Source: Macrostomum hystrix
Taxonomy: Eukaryota; Platyhelminthes; Macrostomidae
Assembly: GCA_950097015.1 (NCBI GenBank)
Contig: CATNEN010000001.1
Span: 10,686,001 to 10,750,000, forward strand
Direction of reading: 5' to 3'
DNA: 64,000 nt
Numbering within the stretch: the stretch's first letter is position 1; each line of letters starts with the position of its first letter. Below the pieces are notes generated by a model. That model was not told the DNA's origin and searched no databases. It saw only the letters and a program-made list of their open reading frames with translations. The position numbers were made by a program, and so were the translations under genes. Of this stretch, positions 21,210-32,009 are shown piece after piece.

Positions 21210-23575
21210 TGATGTGGAGTGTACTTCGGAATCGAGTGGGGTTGTGAGCCAGCCTAATTTTTCCAATTTTTAGCAAGTCAATAATCGCGACCCACATAGC
21301 AGCTGGCCGCAGAACACCATCATTAATCTTAGGGCCAGACATTGGGCGGAGGTGAATTAAGTAGCCGCCGATTCCCTTTGTCTCGGATCTGTCTAGTCCC
21401 CTGTAGGAGTGACTGATCGCGGAAATAGCAATACTGTATGGACTAGTTTAGGTCATAATTCCCCTCCAAGCCGCGATCAGATTGTCGGGATCACTCATGC
21501 GTTTAGAGTGAGCTTTAATTCTTCATGTCCCTCTTCTTTACTGTAACCCGAGCCGGGGCTCGATTATGACCTTTCCCCCTTTAGATACATGTAACGACAC
21601 TATAGGCAGGTCGGCGCCTGCGCTTCCCATATCCCGGCGGGATCACAATCATTGGCCGACTGCCGGCAGACGCTCCTAGTGGGGCATCTGGCGATTCTCG
21701 CCGCCGCTTCAGTGGGCAATTGGGGTGGCATAATGCCGACCCGATTCCTCGCTGACAGGCTGGCGAGCATGTGGGTTATTTTGATGAATGCGAGGTTGGC
21801 GGAGCTGCAGGACTATTTAAGAAAGCGCGCTGCGCTGCCCCTAGGACAACCTTTTTCCTTTTTCCGGGAGCCTTTCCCGGCGACCTACCTTTAACCTACC
21901 GAACTTCCCTTCTCACCTTTTTCCCTACCTGTCTGGTCCCGGAACACGGTCCGCGGACTCTCCCCCTGAAAAGCTAGAACTTAGCCCCTGAGCCTAAGGC
22001 TCCTGAGAATAGCCACAGGTAAATTACCTGCATAGCCCCTGAGCAGTTAAGCCACCTCTTTGGGTGAGCTCCAATTGAGCCGTGTGCTCCTGCGATTTGG
22101 TCCCTTGCCAATCGCACTAGGCACCCCCGTCCCTACTTCCTCTTTCAATTGCCTTTCCCAGCGAGACCAACGGCCTGCAGTCTGTCAACCAGCATCGCAG
22201 ATAAGTAACCCGCGTAGCGGACTTTTATTGCTATCCCTAAGGGATTTATTATCTAGCTAGTGGGCAATTGGGGCAAGGGCAGGGTTTTGATTCTAGCCTA
22301 ATAAACTATTATTCATCTTAGTCGCCAATCATTTAACTATTAGGCAATTTAGTAACAATTTAAATCACTTTCTATCATGCTGTTATTTCCCCTTTATTTT
22401 CTCATTGGACAGCCCTCAATCATGAGTGGCTAATTCACTAGGGGAATGGGCTCTGGCGAGGCCGAGCTGAAAGCTGCGGCAAGAAGGCTACTGTGAGCGC
22501 GCATGAGAGTAATATGGAGCTAGGGATTTGCGAGCTAAATGCGGGATGTAGCGTGTGCATTTCTGCCTACGAGGTGGGGGATTCCTTGGCCGGCTTTCCT
22601 CACTCTCTCGGCGGGTTCCAGTGTATGCGTCAAGTTCCTTTGCCAATTTGAATTCTCCCTCTTTTCCCCGCCTTTCGCAACCGCGGCCATGGGAGCGAGA
22701 GGCGTGATCTAATAATTTCCTGCTTGCATAATCACTCAGCCAGTGTTCAGCTTAATCTCTCCTGCCTCTGTTCTCCTCAACTCACACAGAATCGGCTTGC
22801 TAGTTATCTAATGAGTAGGCTGCAGTCTAATGTACGGAATGTGTCTAATGTCTCATGAGTAGGATTCTGGCTATGGATTTCTCATTCGGGTTCGGAGTAC
22901 CACCTTTCTAGACCACTGTAGCGCAGTTTCAGGAATCCCCTTGTGAGGCGTGACTCGATCCATTCTGGGGTTCTCACCCTAGTCTAAAACGGAAGTTACA
23001 GAATGCTCTATTTTTCGGCTTGTCTAAGATCTGTGTGACAAACTGGGAGCTGCGAGCTCCGGGGACCCAAGTTCCCAAATGTCTGCGGTGGCAACGTAGG
23101 CGCATTGGGTGGTGGCGCTACCTTCGATCATTATCCGCTTTGCCGATAGCCTTTCCGCATTTCTAAGACAAGAGTCTAGGCCGAGTCGACCACTGCTACC
23201 AAAGTTAGGAGTCAGTTACGAACATGCTACTGATGACAGTAGGCTATCTAGCCCTGTCCTATTCGCTTGCGGGTAGTCCGACATCTATTTAGACTTTTAG
23301 CCGGTTTCGAGCACTGCTTGGGGTGGGCACGGCAGTCATGCCTGTGGCCTATGGGTTGGGTGGGACTGGCCAGCCTGAGGCCAATAGGACCACTCACTTG
23401 CATCCTTTGTACCGCCTCATCTCTCCCTTCATCTCTCCCTTCATCCCTCCCTTCGTCATCCCTCTCTGCGACAACTCGCGGCAGCAGCGATCGACCTCCG
23501 ACTCTATCGTCGTTTTCCACACTCCTATCTTTCATGAGGGCGGTCATCGGCTAGCAAAAGACCCGCACTATTTCA
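21210..23575 (+). repeat. Gypsy 5' LTR
   Basis: Starts TGATGTGGAGTG and ends TATTTCA, giving the TG...CA ends of an LTR. The start is set by loss of identity with the 3' copy just upstream. The end is set by the primer-binding site one base later. A TATA-like TATTTAAG lies at 21814 and an AATAAA at 22300, suggesting a U3/R/U5 layout with a long U5. Its small open frames (60-99 codons) show no domain. Confidence 0.93.
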
Positions 23576-23576
23576 A

Positions 23577-23594
23577 TGGTGGCAGCGGTGGGAT
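23577..23594 (+). promoter_or_regulatory. Gypsy primer-binding site
   Basis: TGGTGGCAGCGGTGGGAT sits one base after the LTR end. It begins with TGG, the complement of the tRNA CCA tail. The second Gypsy has a similar site (TGGTGGCAAAGCGGTG) at the same spacing. The priming tRNA was not identified. Confidence 0.75.
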
Positions 23595-24914
23595 CTAGAA
23601 AGGGCGCGAAACGAACCTGAATTTTTCAATTGTTAGTTTAGCGCCGCAGATTTCTGTGGTAGTTAGCCGTAAGGGCTTCTTCTAGATTTCATCTTCCGTA
23701 CGCCTAAATCTTATCTCTAGAGACTGGACTTCAGTTCGAGTAACTGTCAATTAATTTTCTTTGAACAGTTTCAATTTGATTCGGACTTTAATGTAAGGAT
23801 TTTGTTAGGATTTCCAAAATTTCTGATTAGTGACTTTCTACTAAGAGTAGGCTGTGTGAGCGGACTTCATGCTAGAGTGTCTTCGGGTTATGTGGCTGCT
23901 GCAGGAGTCAGGGACTGTCTGTGGGGTTTCCCGCGTGACTGTTCTGGGAGGGGCCAATCTTAACGAAGGACCGGACCATGCCGGTCAGGCCTCCTAACCG
24001 AGCGAAGTGAGCCCCCGGCAATGCAGCCGGGAACCGATGACGAAGTCCGCGGACATCGCTGAGCACCGGGGGTTGGTTCTCTTGGGCAGCTTGCAGGCCT
24101 GCTTACGTGTACCTGATTCTGAAAGTGTCACATAGCTTTGATCAAGTCTGACTTTGGTGGGGAACAGTTAGGGAGGTGGGACCTTCTGGGAGGTCTAGCG
24201 ACACCCGTGCCCGCCTCTCGAAGCTGCCTACTTTAAGTATGGGCTAGAATTCGGTCGGCGCGTCTTTCTAAGAAACTCTCTGAGGGATGGTCTAAACGGA
24301 GAAACCGGGCTCTAAGCCACGGACCCCTAACCGAGCGAGGTCTCAGATGTATAATTCCTGGGATCCCCAGCCTCGTAAATCGCGGAGGCGAAGCCCCCGG
24401 CCATCCCAACCGGGAAGGGCCCTCTGAGCGAATCGGGGATTAGCCTTCTTTGAATGACTTTTTGAGTCGCGTACTTTCCAAGGTAGGGAGATAGGCTGCT
24501 GCAGGCGCAAGCTTGCAGTAGTACTGGCCCCGCCGTACCTATAGTGTAACAGTCCGCTATAGGGTTGCAGAACGAGTGCTAAGTTAAAACCTAGACTTCT
24601 ATGTCCCAAACTTAAGTGCGCGCAAACAGTTGACAGTAGCCAAGGCTGGAAGCAAAGCTAGCCAGGGCCCTGGGCCCTTTTTCTCTCTCACTGATCTCTG
24701 ATCATTTTTGCGGTAGGGTTGCTCTCTAGGAGTAGGGAATTCGCCGCATTATCAATTAGGGCTGGATTTGACAGCTCAGGCTCATTTTCTTTCCCCCCCG
24801 CACGATCTCCAGTCGTGATCTGTTTTTCCTTTTCCTCCCCTCCCCCATTGTTGCATTAGCGACAGACCCCCCTCTTTTTCATTCGCAAAACCCTCATTCC
24901 TCTTTTGGCCGAAA
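23595..24914 (+). other. Gypsy 5' leader with repeated hairpins
   Basis: Untranslated leader before the Gag-Pol ATG. A short module occurs twice: cctaaccgagcga at 23993 and 24326, followed by a GC-rich hairpin at 24014-24031 (CCCGGC, 6-base loop, GCCGGG) and at 24396-24414 (CCCGG, CCGGG). Such leader hairpins often serve RNA dimerisation or packaging in retroelements; that role is inferred. Confidence 0.55.
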
Positions 24915-27900
24915 ATGTCCGACCAGGAGGATGAGGTCGTCGAGGTGATCGGCGCCCCCCGTCCAACCAAAAGTAGGGCTGCCTCCGCAGAAAGGTGCCA
25001 GGAAAGGCGCCCCCTGCCTGCAACTGCAGCCCCGGGTACCCCTAGAACGGACCCGTGGGAGGTCCATCGCTGCCTTCTCGAAATGCTGCAGTCCGTAAGG
25101 TCCGACTTGCAATCGCTTAACGGCCCGGTGCACTCCCCGGTGTTGCGGCACTCGGTGGCCACCCAGACGGAAGGTGAACGGCCGCAGGCGGTCAGGCCGG
25201 CGTGTGGTTTCCGAATCCCGGTAGAGCCATTCGACCAAGGTCGCTCCGACATTGCCTCTTGGATGCTTCGACTGGAGGCAAAGTTTCAACTTGAGGAGGT
25301 CACCGACGATAGGGCCAGGAATGTGACCTGTTACAGCCTGTTGCCGGAAGAGATGCAGTTAGAAAGTCTCCTGACGGTTGACTTTGATGGCCCCTTTCAG
25401 CAGTTCCGGGCCAGGTTGCTAGACGGCTGTCTGGATTCCAGGTTGCCGGTAACTAAGAGGCGCACGGTAGAGCGACTGCAACCACGTCCGGGGGAGGCTC
25501 CCGAGGTGTTCTTAGTGCGGCTGAGGAAGCTCGTGGAGTGGGCTTATGCTGACTATCCAGAGGACTGGCGGCAGAACGAGCTCAAACAGCTCTATCTACA
25601 GAACGGCCACTTCGATTCCAAATTCGCTTTTGAAGCATTCTTGGCGAGAGACTGGACCCCGGAGGGCACGGTGTTTGAGCAGCGGAGGTCCGAGGAGGCT
25701 GACCACGTCGCGCACGAGATTGAAAGCGAGCAACTAAGTTCAGCCTCCGAGGACGCTTCGCTGTATCAGAGCTGTGCGTCCCCAGTGGGCAGCCCTCCTC
25801 GAGCCGCGGTCAGGGCGGTAGAGGCGGCAGACGAAGCTGGCCCCGCAGAATTCCGAAATGGAGTGGAGAAGGTGGGAGTCGGATCCCAACTAACGGCTGA
25901 ACAAGAAAGGCAGCTGGGAGACTTGTTGCGGGCCAACGCCGACCTGTTCGCCGACCAGGAGGAGGACCTGACGGTCACGACAGTGGTCCAGCATGAGATC
26001 ACGCTGACCGACCCTCGGCCCGTGAAGTCGGCGCCGCGGAGGATTCCTCAGGCCTACCTCGAGGAGGTGCAGCAGATGGCCAGGGAGTGGTTGGAGGCAG
26101 GGAAGGCCAGTCACTCGGCCAGTCCTTACTGCTCGCCGCTGGTGCTGGTGAAAAAGAAGGACGGCTCCCTCCGCGTCTGCATTGACTATAGGGAGCTCAA
26201 CGAGCGGAGTGTGTCAGAGGTCACACCGCTGCCGCGCATCGACGAACTGCTGGCATCGTTGCATGGGTCCTCCTATTTCACCACCCTGGATCTCCGCAGC
26301 GGGTACCACCAAGTGCCTATGCATGAAACTTGCAAACCATACACCGCATTCGCCGTCCCGGGAGTCGGGTTACTGCAGTGGAATGTGATGCCATTCGGGC
26401 TGAAGGGCGCACCAAGCACGTTCTCTCGTTTGATGAACCTGGTGCTGGCAGGCGTGCCGCAGCATGAGGCCATGGCGTACATCGACGACGTCATCGTGCA
26501 CTCTGCTACCTTCGAGGAACACCTAGTCCGGCTCCAGAAGACATTCGACCGTCTGCGGGCGGCTAACCTGAAGATGAAGCCGTCCAAGTGCTTCCTTGCA
26601 CAGCCCGAGATCTCTTTCCTAGGGCACGCGGTGTCGGGAGCGGGCATCGCGACGGACCCTCATAAGACATGTGCGCTGTCCACGTGGCCACGACCGCGTA
26701 CAGCCACCGACGTCCGCTCATTTTTAGGCGCGGTGGGCTACTACCGTGATTTCGTGCCGGAGTACAGCTGCCTCTCGGCGCCTCTTTGCGAACTCACCAA
26801 AAAGGGCCTTGTGGATGTGGAGCCCCTCTGGGACGACCGGCACGAGACCGCGTTCGAAGAACTGAAGGCGCGGATGGTCGAGGCGCCCGTGCTGGCCCAC
26901 CCAAGTTTCGAGAAGGGCGCAGGGCGTTTCATACTCGACTGTGACGCCAGCCTGGAGTCCTTGGGGGCGGTGTTGAGCCAAGAACAGCCGGACGGGACGG
27001 AGAGGGTCTTGGCCTATGGCAGTAAGGCATTGTCCGCATCTCAGCGGAACTATTGCGTCACAAAACTAGAAATGCTGAGCCTCGTGTACTTCACCAGGAA
27101 GTACAGGTATTACCTACTGGGCCGCCGGTTCCTGGTCCGAACCGACCACAGCTCCCTCCAGTGGCTGAGGAGCTTTAAGGAGCCAACTGGCATGTATGCT
27201 CGGTGGGTGCAGCACCTGTCGCTATACGACTTCGACCTGGAGTATAGGAAGGGCAGCCTCCATACCAACGCCGACGCATTGAGTCGCCGGCCTAGACAGA
27301 GACACGGAGATTGCCCCGTTTGCCGGCCGTTGGAGCCCGGCAGTGAGGAAGAGAGTGAGGACGAAGGCGTGGTGGTAAACGCCGTCGCGGCGCAGGCAGT
27401 CATGGAACCGCCGCTGCAGCCCGAGGAATTGCTGGCCCAGCAGGTCGCCGACCCGGTGATCCATTGGATACTGCAAGCTAAGGTCAACGGTTTGGCCGCC
27501 CCAGACCCGGCCGCGGTCCCGGAGTTGACCGCCAAGCAGAAGGTCGCTTTGAAGAAGCTGTTGCCCTACTGGGACCTCTTGAGGGTGGAGGAGCAGCTGC
27601 TCAAAATCCAGGTGCACGCTCCCCCCCGGCCGCCGCTGTGGCTGCTCCCAGCAAGCCTCGACGAACAGGCTTTTCACTCGTGCCATAACGGGAGCTTAGC
27701 CGGGCATTTCGGGCGTCAAAAGACCCTGGCGCGTGTCGCCCAGTGGTTTTGGCGACCAGGACTCCGCGCTTCGATGCAGAAGCTGTGCGCGCAGTGCCAC
27801 GCCTGCCTGTGCAGCAAGAAGGGCCGCAGAGCTCAGGCTCCGCCGCAGCCATGGGAGAAAAGCCCGAAGTTCTCACGGATCCACCTAGACTTTGTCGGCC

Positions 27901-29057
27901 CCCTCGGTCGCGGCGGTCAGAGCATCCTCACGATCGTGGATAGCTACTCCGGCTGGGTCGAGGCGTTTCCTGTGGCCAACCAAACCGCTAAGGCAGTCAC
28001 GAGGATCCTGTCCACAGAGTTCATCCCACGGTTCGGGGTGCCCGATTGGATCCACAGTGACCAGGGCGCTCAATTCGAATCGAGCCATTTCCGCGACTTT
28101 TGTCGGAAGCTGGGCATTCGAAAGACCAGGACCACGCCCTACCACCCACAAGGCAACGGCATGGCGGAATCCCAGCACCGCACCCTGAAGGCGCTGTTGA
28201 CAACGGCCGTGGGCCGACACCACGAGAAGTGGAAGGCTCACCTGGGCGCTTGCCTTGCCGCCATGAGGTCCGCCGAACACTCCTTGACCGGATTTTCACC
28301 TTTCTTCTTGGTGTATGGGCAGGAAGCCCGGCTGCCCGTAGACGTGGCACTGGCCGCGCCGGCCGAAGCACCTGCGCCCCATCATTACGCGGAGCAGCTC
28401 TTGCAGAACCTGGAGGAGGCTCAAGTGCAGCTGCAGGAGCAATTTAACCAGAAGCTCCAGGCGCAGGCCCGAATGGGGGACAGGCAACGAAAGACGGAGC
28501 TCGAGGTAGGGGCCGTTGTGTACCTGGCCCGCCATCAGATCGAAGGCTGGGAGATTCCCAAATTTCACCAGGCCTACTCGGGACCATGGAAGGTGGTCGC
28601 GAAGCCGGGCGTGTCGATTTACGACGTCGCGCCGGTGACCCCGCAGCCCGGCCGACAACAGACGTACCGGGTGCACCGCGACAACTTGCGAGCTGTTCCC
28701 AAGGAGGCCGGGGAAGTCCGACCAACCCAGGAGGCGGGCGAGAGGCAACCAAGGCAGGTGCAGCGTGGGCCCGGGCGGCCGCCCGTGAGGCCCAGGCCAG
28801 CCTCACCCCCGCCGAGGATGTTGAGGGCGGAAAGCGAGTCCGAGGACCAGTGGAGCGACGGCTCCGACTCCGAGGAAAGCTGGTTGGGCCCCGAGGAACC
28901 GCCGCCGCAAAGAGTGGACGAGGGTCCGCGAGTGTTGAGGCCCCGGAATGGCATCCGACCCCCCGAGCGCTGGGGCTATGTCCGGAGGATTCTCCTCGGT
29001 GAACCCGAGTCCGACCCGGAGTCCTGGGCGAGGACCAACGGCCACGACCCGGGCTAG
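24915..29057 (+). CDS. Gypsy Gag-Pol polyprotein lacking protease
   Basis: A single 1380-aa frame. Residues 100-260 resemble a Gag capsid region. RT starts near 355 and has CIDYRELNE, TLDLRSGYHQVP and YIDDVIV (about 521). RNase H follows with DCDAS (about 674), TKLEML and RTDHSS. Integrase has a zinc finger (GHFGRQKT... CAQCHAC, about 925-965), then LDFVGPL, HSDQGAQF and NGMAESQHR, with exactly 35 residues between the second Asp and the Glu, plus a GPW (GPY/F-like) box near 1225. The tail is acidic and Pro/Arg-rich with no chromodomain seen. Between Gag and RT (260-355) I find neither a CCHC knuckle nor a DSG/DTG protease motif, although the frame is intact. The first ATG after the leader is used as the start. 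Confidence 0.95.
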   Translation: MSDQEDEVVEVIGAPRPTKSRAASAERCQERRPLPATAAPGTPRTDPWEVHRCLLEMLQSVRSDLQSLNGPVHSPVLRHSVATQTEGERPQAVRPACGFRIPVEPFDQGRSDIASWMLRLEAKFQLEEVTDDRARNVTCYSLLPEEMQLESLLTVDFDGPFQQFRARLLDGCLDSRLPVTKRRTVERLQPRPGEAPEVFLVRLRKLVEWAYADYPEDWRQNELKQLYLQNGHFDSKFAFEAFLARDWTPEGTVFEQRRSEEADHVAHEIESEQLSSASEDASLYQSCASPVGSPPRAAVRAVEAADEAGPAEFRNGVEKVGVGSQLTAEQERQLGDLLRANADLFADQEEDLTVTTVVQHEITLTDPRPVKSAPRRIPQAYLEEVQQMAREWLEAGKASHSASPYCSPLVLVKKKDGSLRVCIDYRELNERSVSEVTPLPRIDELLASLHGSSYFTTLDLRSGYHQVPMHETCKPYTAFAVPGVGLLQWNVMPFGLKGAPSTFSRLMNLVLAGVPQHEAMAYIDDVIVHSATFEEHLVRLQKTFDRLRAANLKMKPSKCFLAQPEISFLGHAVSGAGIATDPHKTCALSTWPRPRTATDVRSFLGAVGYYRDFVPEYSCLSAPLCELTKKGLVDVEPLWDDRHETAFEELKARMVEAPVLAHPSFEKGAGRFILDCDASLESLGAVLSQEQPDGTERVLAYGSKALSASQRNYCVTKLEMLSLVYFTRKYRYYLLGRRFLVRTDHSSLQWLRSFKEPTGMYARWVQHLSLYDFDLEYRKGSLHTNADALSRRPRQRHGDCPVCRPLEPGSEEESEDEGVVVNAVAAQAVMEPPLQPEELLAQQVADPVIHWILQAKVNGLAAPDPAAVPELTAKQKVALKKLLPYWDLLRVEEQLLKIQVHAPPRPPLWLLPASLDEQAFHSCHNGSLAGHFGRQKTLARVAQWFWRPGLRASMQKLCAQCHACLCSKKGRRAQAPPQPWEKSPKFSRIHLDFVGPLGRGGQSILTIVDSYSGWVEAFPVANQTAKAVTRILSTEFIPRFGVPDWIHSDQGAQFESSHFRDFCRKLGIRKTRTTPYHPQGNGMAESQHRTLKALLTTAVGRHHEKWKAHLGACLAAMRSAEHSLTGFSPFFLVYGQEARLPVDVALAAPAEAPAPHHYAEQLLQNLEEAQVQLQEQFNQKLQAQARMGDRQRKTELEVGAVVYLARHQIEGWEIPKFHQAYSGPWKVVAKPGVSIYDVAPVTPQPGRQQTYRVHRDNLRAVPKEAGEVRPTQEAGERQPRQVQRGPGRPPVRPRPASPPPRMLRAESESEDQWSDGSDSEESWLGPEEPPPQRVDEGPRVLRPRNGIRPPERWGYVRRILLGEPESDPESWARTNGHDPG

Positions 29058-30288
29058 GGAGAAGTAGTTTCCACTGCGGGCGCCCCAGAGCGCTCACTCG
29101 GCCGTGCTAGGCGACCAAGCCCCACTGGAATTTCGTGGCAAAGCCCCCGCCCTTCCGTTACTTCTCCCCTTTAGTAAAATGCGCACTCTGCACTTTTTGC
29201 TCCTTTTCTCCTATTGTGCACGCCTTCCTTTTTCATCAAAGCCGCCTTGGCACAAAAATCTCATAAAAATTCTTATAATTTAGCCAGAAACCCAAAAACA
29301 TACCTAGTGGGGTGAAATTCCCCTAGTACTTTTTCGCATGAGATGCCTATCTAATTGTAGCAATCTAGGGCATGCACCTTCTTTTCTCAAAGAGCATTTT
29401 ACTTTTATTCGCACCACATCATGCATGGCACCTTTGCCTTATCTTGCTTCATATTGGTGGGTCTGTGGGAGTTCAATTTAGGACAACTTCTAACTTAGGA
29501 GGGGCACCAACCCGCTAAAGTGAGCGGGGTGGTATGCCATGGGAAATTCTATGTTTCTTTAAGGGAGGGAAGGCGGTTTCAAATCAAAAAGGCCATCTCG
29601 GCGCCAAACCCTCTTAAAAACTCATATAAACTAATCAAAATCCAAAAACATACTTAGTGGGGTGAAACTCCCCTAGTACGAATTTTCGCATGAAATATTT
29701 TCGTAATAACTGCCGCAAACTAGGGTTCGCACCTACTTTTCGCAAACTTGCTTATCTTACATGTTCTCTATGCTTGGTTTCGGGAGTTTAGCTATACCGG
29801 CTTCTATTTAGGGGGTATACCAACCCGCTAAAGTGAGCGGGGTGGTATGTTTCGGGAATTTTCTTCTTAATGTTTGTTTAAAGAGTGGGCGGTCGTAAAT
29901 CAAGAGGCCGGTAGGATCAGGTATTCGAACTCTAGGGGGAAAACAATCTGGCTGTTTCAATGAACGACAGATTTTAAAAATGATAACTTTTCCTTTGTTA
30001 GGATTAGGAGGGTCAGAAAAAAACCTTATTTGGGAGCCAGAAGTTAGCAGTTGGGCATTCAAATCTAGGTGCCTGGAGGGGTAGAATAGTAATAAATCGT
30101 ATGAATTAAGGTTCCAGACGTTTTAAAAACTCATTAACAGTCTATCAGTTAGTTTTTTCGGTTACTAGGCGGTTGTAAAACTTGAGCAGTAATGTTTCGT
30201 CTAGGAAAGAAGACGGGTGAAAATAGTGAGCCCTCTTTCATATTTCAAATGGTGGCGTAAAAGAAAAGGAGCCAGGGATTTTTGCATG
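29058..30288 (+). other. Gypsy 3' non-coding region with duplicated stem-loops
   Basis: Two diverged copies of a module of about 310-350 bp lie at about 29270-29550 and 29620-29880. Each holds a hairpin around tagtggggtgaaa/ttcccctagta and another around ccaacccgctaaagtgagcg, which pairs with the following ggggtgg. Sequence between the hairpins has diverged more than the hairpins themselves. A structural RNA role such as export or packaging is inferred. Confidence 0.55.
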
Positions 30289-30294
30289 TTTATT
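30289..30294 (-). terminator. poly(A) signal of the antisense gene
   Basis: AATAAA on the minus strand (tttatt on plus), about 130 bp past the antisense stop codon. Confidence 0.5.
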
Positions 30295-30423
30295 TCGTTA
30301 TGCATAGAAAGTTCATTTAGCACCAGTCGTGGTATATGAGTCTGTGTGGGTGCGGAGGCTGATCATGTGCTGATAGGTGGGCCGGGGCGTCGTAGGAGTG
30401 AAGGTGGCGCGACTGGGTGGCTC

Positions 30424-31056
30424 TCACAGAAAGTACGAGATGAAGCCCAGAACAAGGGCCACGGCGATCATGGCGACTGCCAGAGCTGCGCCTAGTGGGC
30501 CCCGGATAAAGCCGGGGGCTATCGCGGCCACGTCCTCCTCGCGGCCTTCGGGCACGTTAATGTCTGGAGGGGTAAGGTGGATGAGTAGCTTAGTAAACGG
30601 GCAGCGATGGTTCGTAGGGGGAAGTCGCAAATAGTGGAACCCAAGTTGGGTGGGAGAGCATGACAGAAAAAAACATCTAACTTACTCATCACGAATGATA
30701 AGGCAATGGGATCGCCTGAGCTGGCCCGGCGCCGAGGCGGATTTAAAAATCCGGGCAGGTAATCGCTGGAAATGGAAGGAGGGTGTGGCCAGATTAGGCG
30801 GGGACAAAATAGTATTGACAATTGCAATCCAAATAACTCAATTTAATCAATCTTTGGCTGGGGAAGGGTTTTTCCCTTATTGGGTCGGGGTCAATTTCAG
30901 ATTTTTGGGGATCAGTAGGCGTGCCGTGGGTAAGGGGGATTTCGTTATTCTAATTCTTATGCAATAACCCTCGCAATAATCCTTAAATAACCGGCCTTGG
31001 GGGGGCCGAGTAGAAGTAATAACTCACCTTTCGTCTCCAGGTTGCTGCTGGGCCAT
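30424..31056 (-). CDS. antisense three-exon gene inside the Gypsy 3' region, small tail-anchored protein
   Basis: Exons on the minus strand: 31056-31028 (ATG start, donor gtgagtt), 30765-30686 (acceptor tccatttccag, donor gtaagt) and 30563-30424 (acceptor cttacccctccag, TGA stop). The phases are 2, then 1, and are consistent throughout, giving 82 codons. The protein has a polar N terminus, a basic RRRASS patch, an acidic segment (PEGREED) and a C-terminal hydrophobic helix of about 24 residues ending at FISYFL, suggesting a tail-anchored membrane protein. A poly(A) signal (AATAAA) lies at 30294-30289 on the same strand. Its introns are antisense to the retrotransposon RNA and so would survive retrotransposition. 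No family was recognised. Confidence 0.6.
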
Positions 31057-32009
31057 TGTGGTTTCGGACGAACGAGTATGATAGCGGTAGCTTATGTTTA
31101 GGCACTTCGGTAGCTTATGATAATGCACTTCGAAAGAAGAGACTGGATTGCGGTGAAATTTTCAAGAGATAACAGGCTTGAGGTTAATGGGGCGTCAAGA
31201 GTTTGCTTTTATAGGGCTAATTTAGGGAGACGTGGCGGTCTAACCGCCAGCCAATGGGAGCAAAGTGGGGATTCCGGGCAGAACCAGTTTAGGGGGCCCA
31301 TAGTAACGGTTTAGTTGTTGGGGCCCTGACCTTTTCGGTGAGGAGACACCTCGGCCGGCAACAGCATCACAAGCGGCCTGAGCAGCGGTTTCCCCAGCTG
31401 CGACCAGCTGCAGCGCCGATTGGGCCGCGCGCAACGGCTAGGCAATCGGCCCGGCGAACATTCCCGGGCACGGCCAGCCGGAAACATCTGGAGCGCGCGG
31501 CGAATCAGAGGCTACCAACGCCCGGCAACAGGATCGGTGAGGACGCAGAGCGGGTCAGCCAATCTGGAGCCACCTGGTGAGAGCACGGCCGGACCCTCGG
31601 ACTTAAGGAGGAAAACGGCCGGAGCGTCCCAGGATTGCGCAACCGCGACCAAGCCGGGCAGGGAAAGACGGGGACAGCTGCAGCCACCTGGAGGAGAAGG
31701 CGAATCGGGACACGGCACCCCGGGACAGCGAGAACAACTCTAACTCAGCCGGAATGCGCACCCACCTCCCCTCAGGACTCTATCCCTTAGTTGCTAGGGG
31801 CGCCGACCTTTACACTCTCGCACACAATCTATTTATAGCAGTATTGTTACGTACGATGACCTAGGATTTCTTCTCTAGCGGATTTCTTCTTAAGGTTCTT
31901 TACGGTATACAGTAGGGTAATGTAAGTTTTTGCCCCCTCGATTCGCGGCACACCCCACTACTGACAGTAAGCACGTAAGTGCCTTACGTGAAAGTGAGCG
32001 AAGGCGGTG
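31057..32009. other. Gypsy 3' region, GC-rich part
   Basis: Contains overlapping short frames in GC-rich DNA at 31330-31745 without recognisable domains. A purine-rich stretch just before 32010 (gtgaaagtgagcgaaggcgg) is a candidate polypurine tract for plus-strand priming. Confidence 0.5.

Noticed and set aside
21652-22260. Small LTR-internal frames (66-80 codons, present in both LTRs)
   Set aside because: Duplicated only because the LTRs are duplicated; no domain, signal peptide or start context stands out.
28444-29097. 217-codon and other minus-strand frames opposite the Gypsy polyprotein
   Set aside because: Shadow frames of a GC-rich coding region, with no domain, splice pattern or conservation signal.
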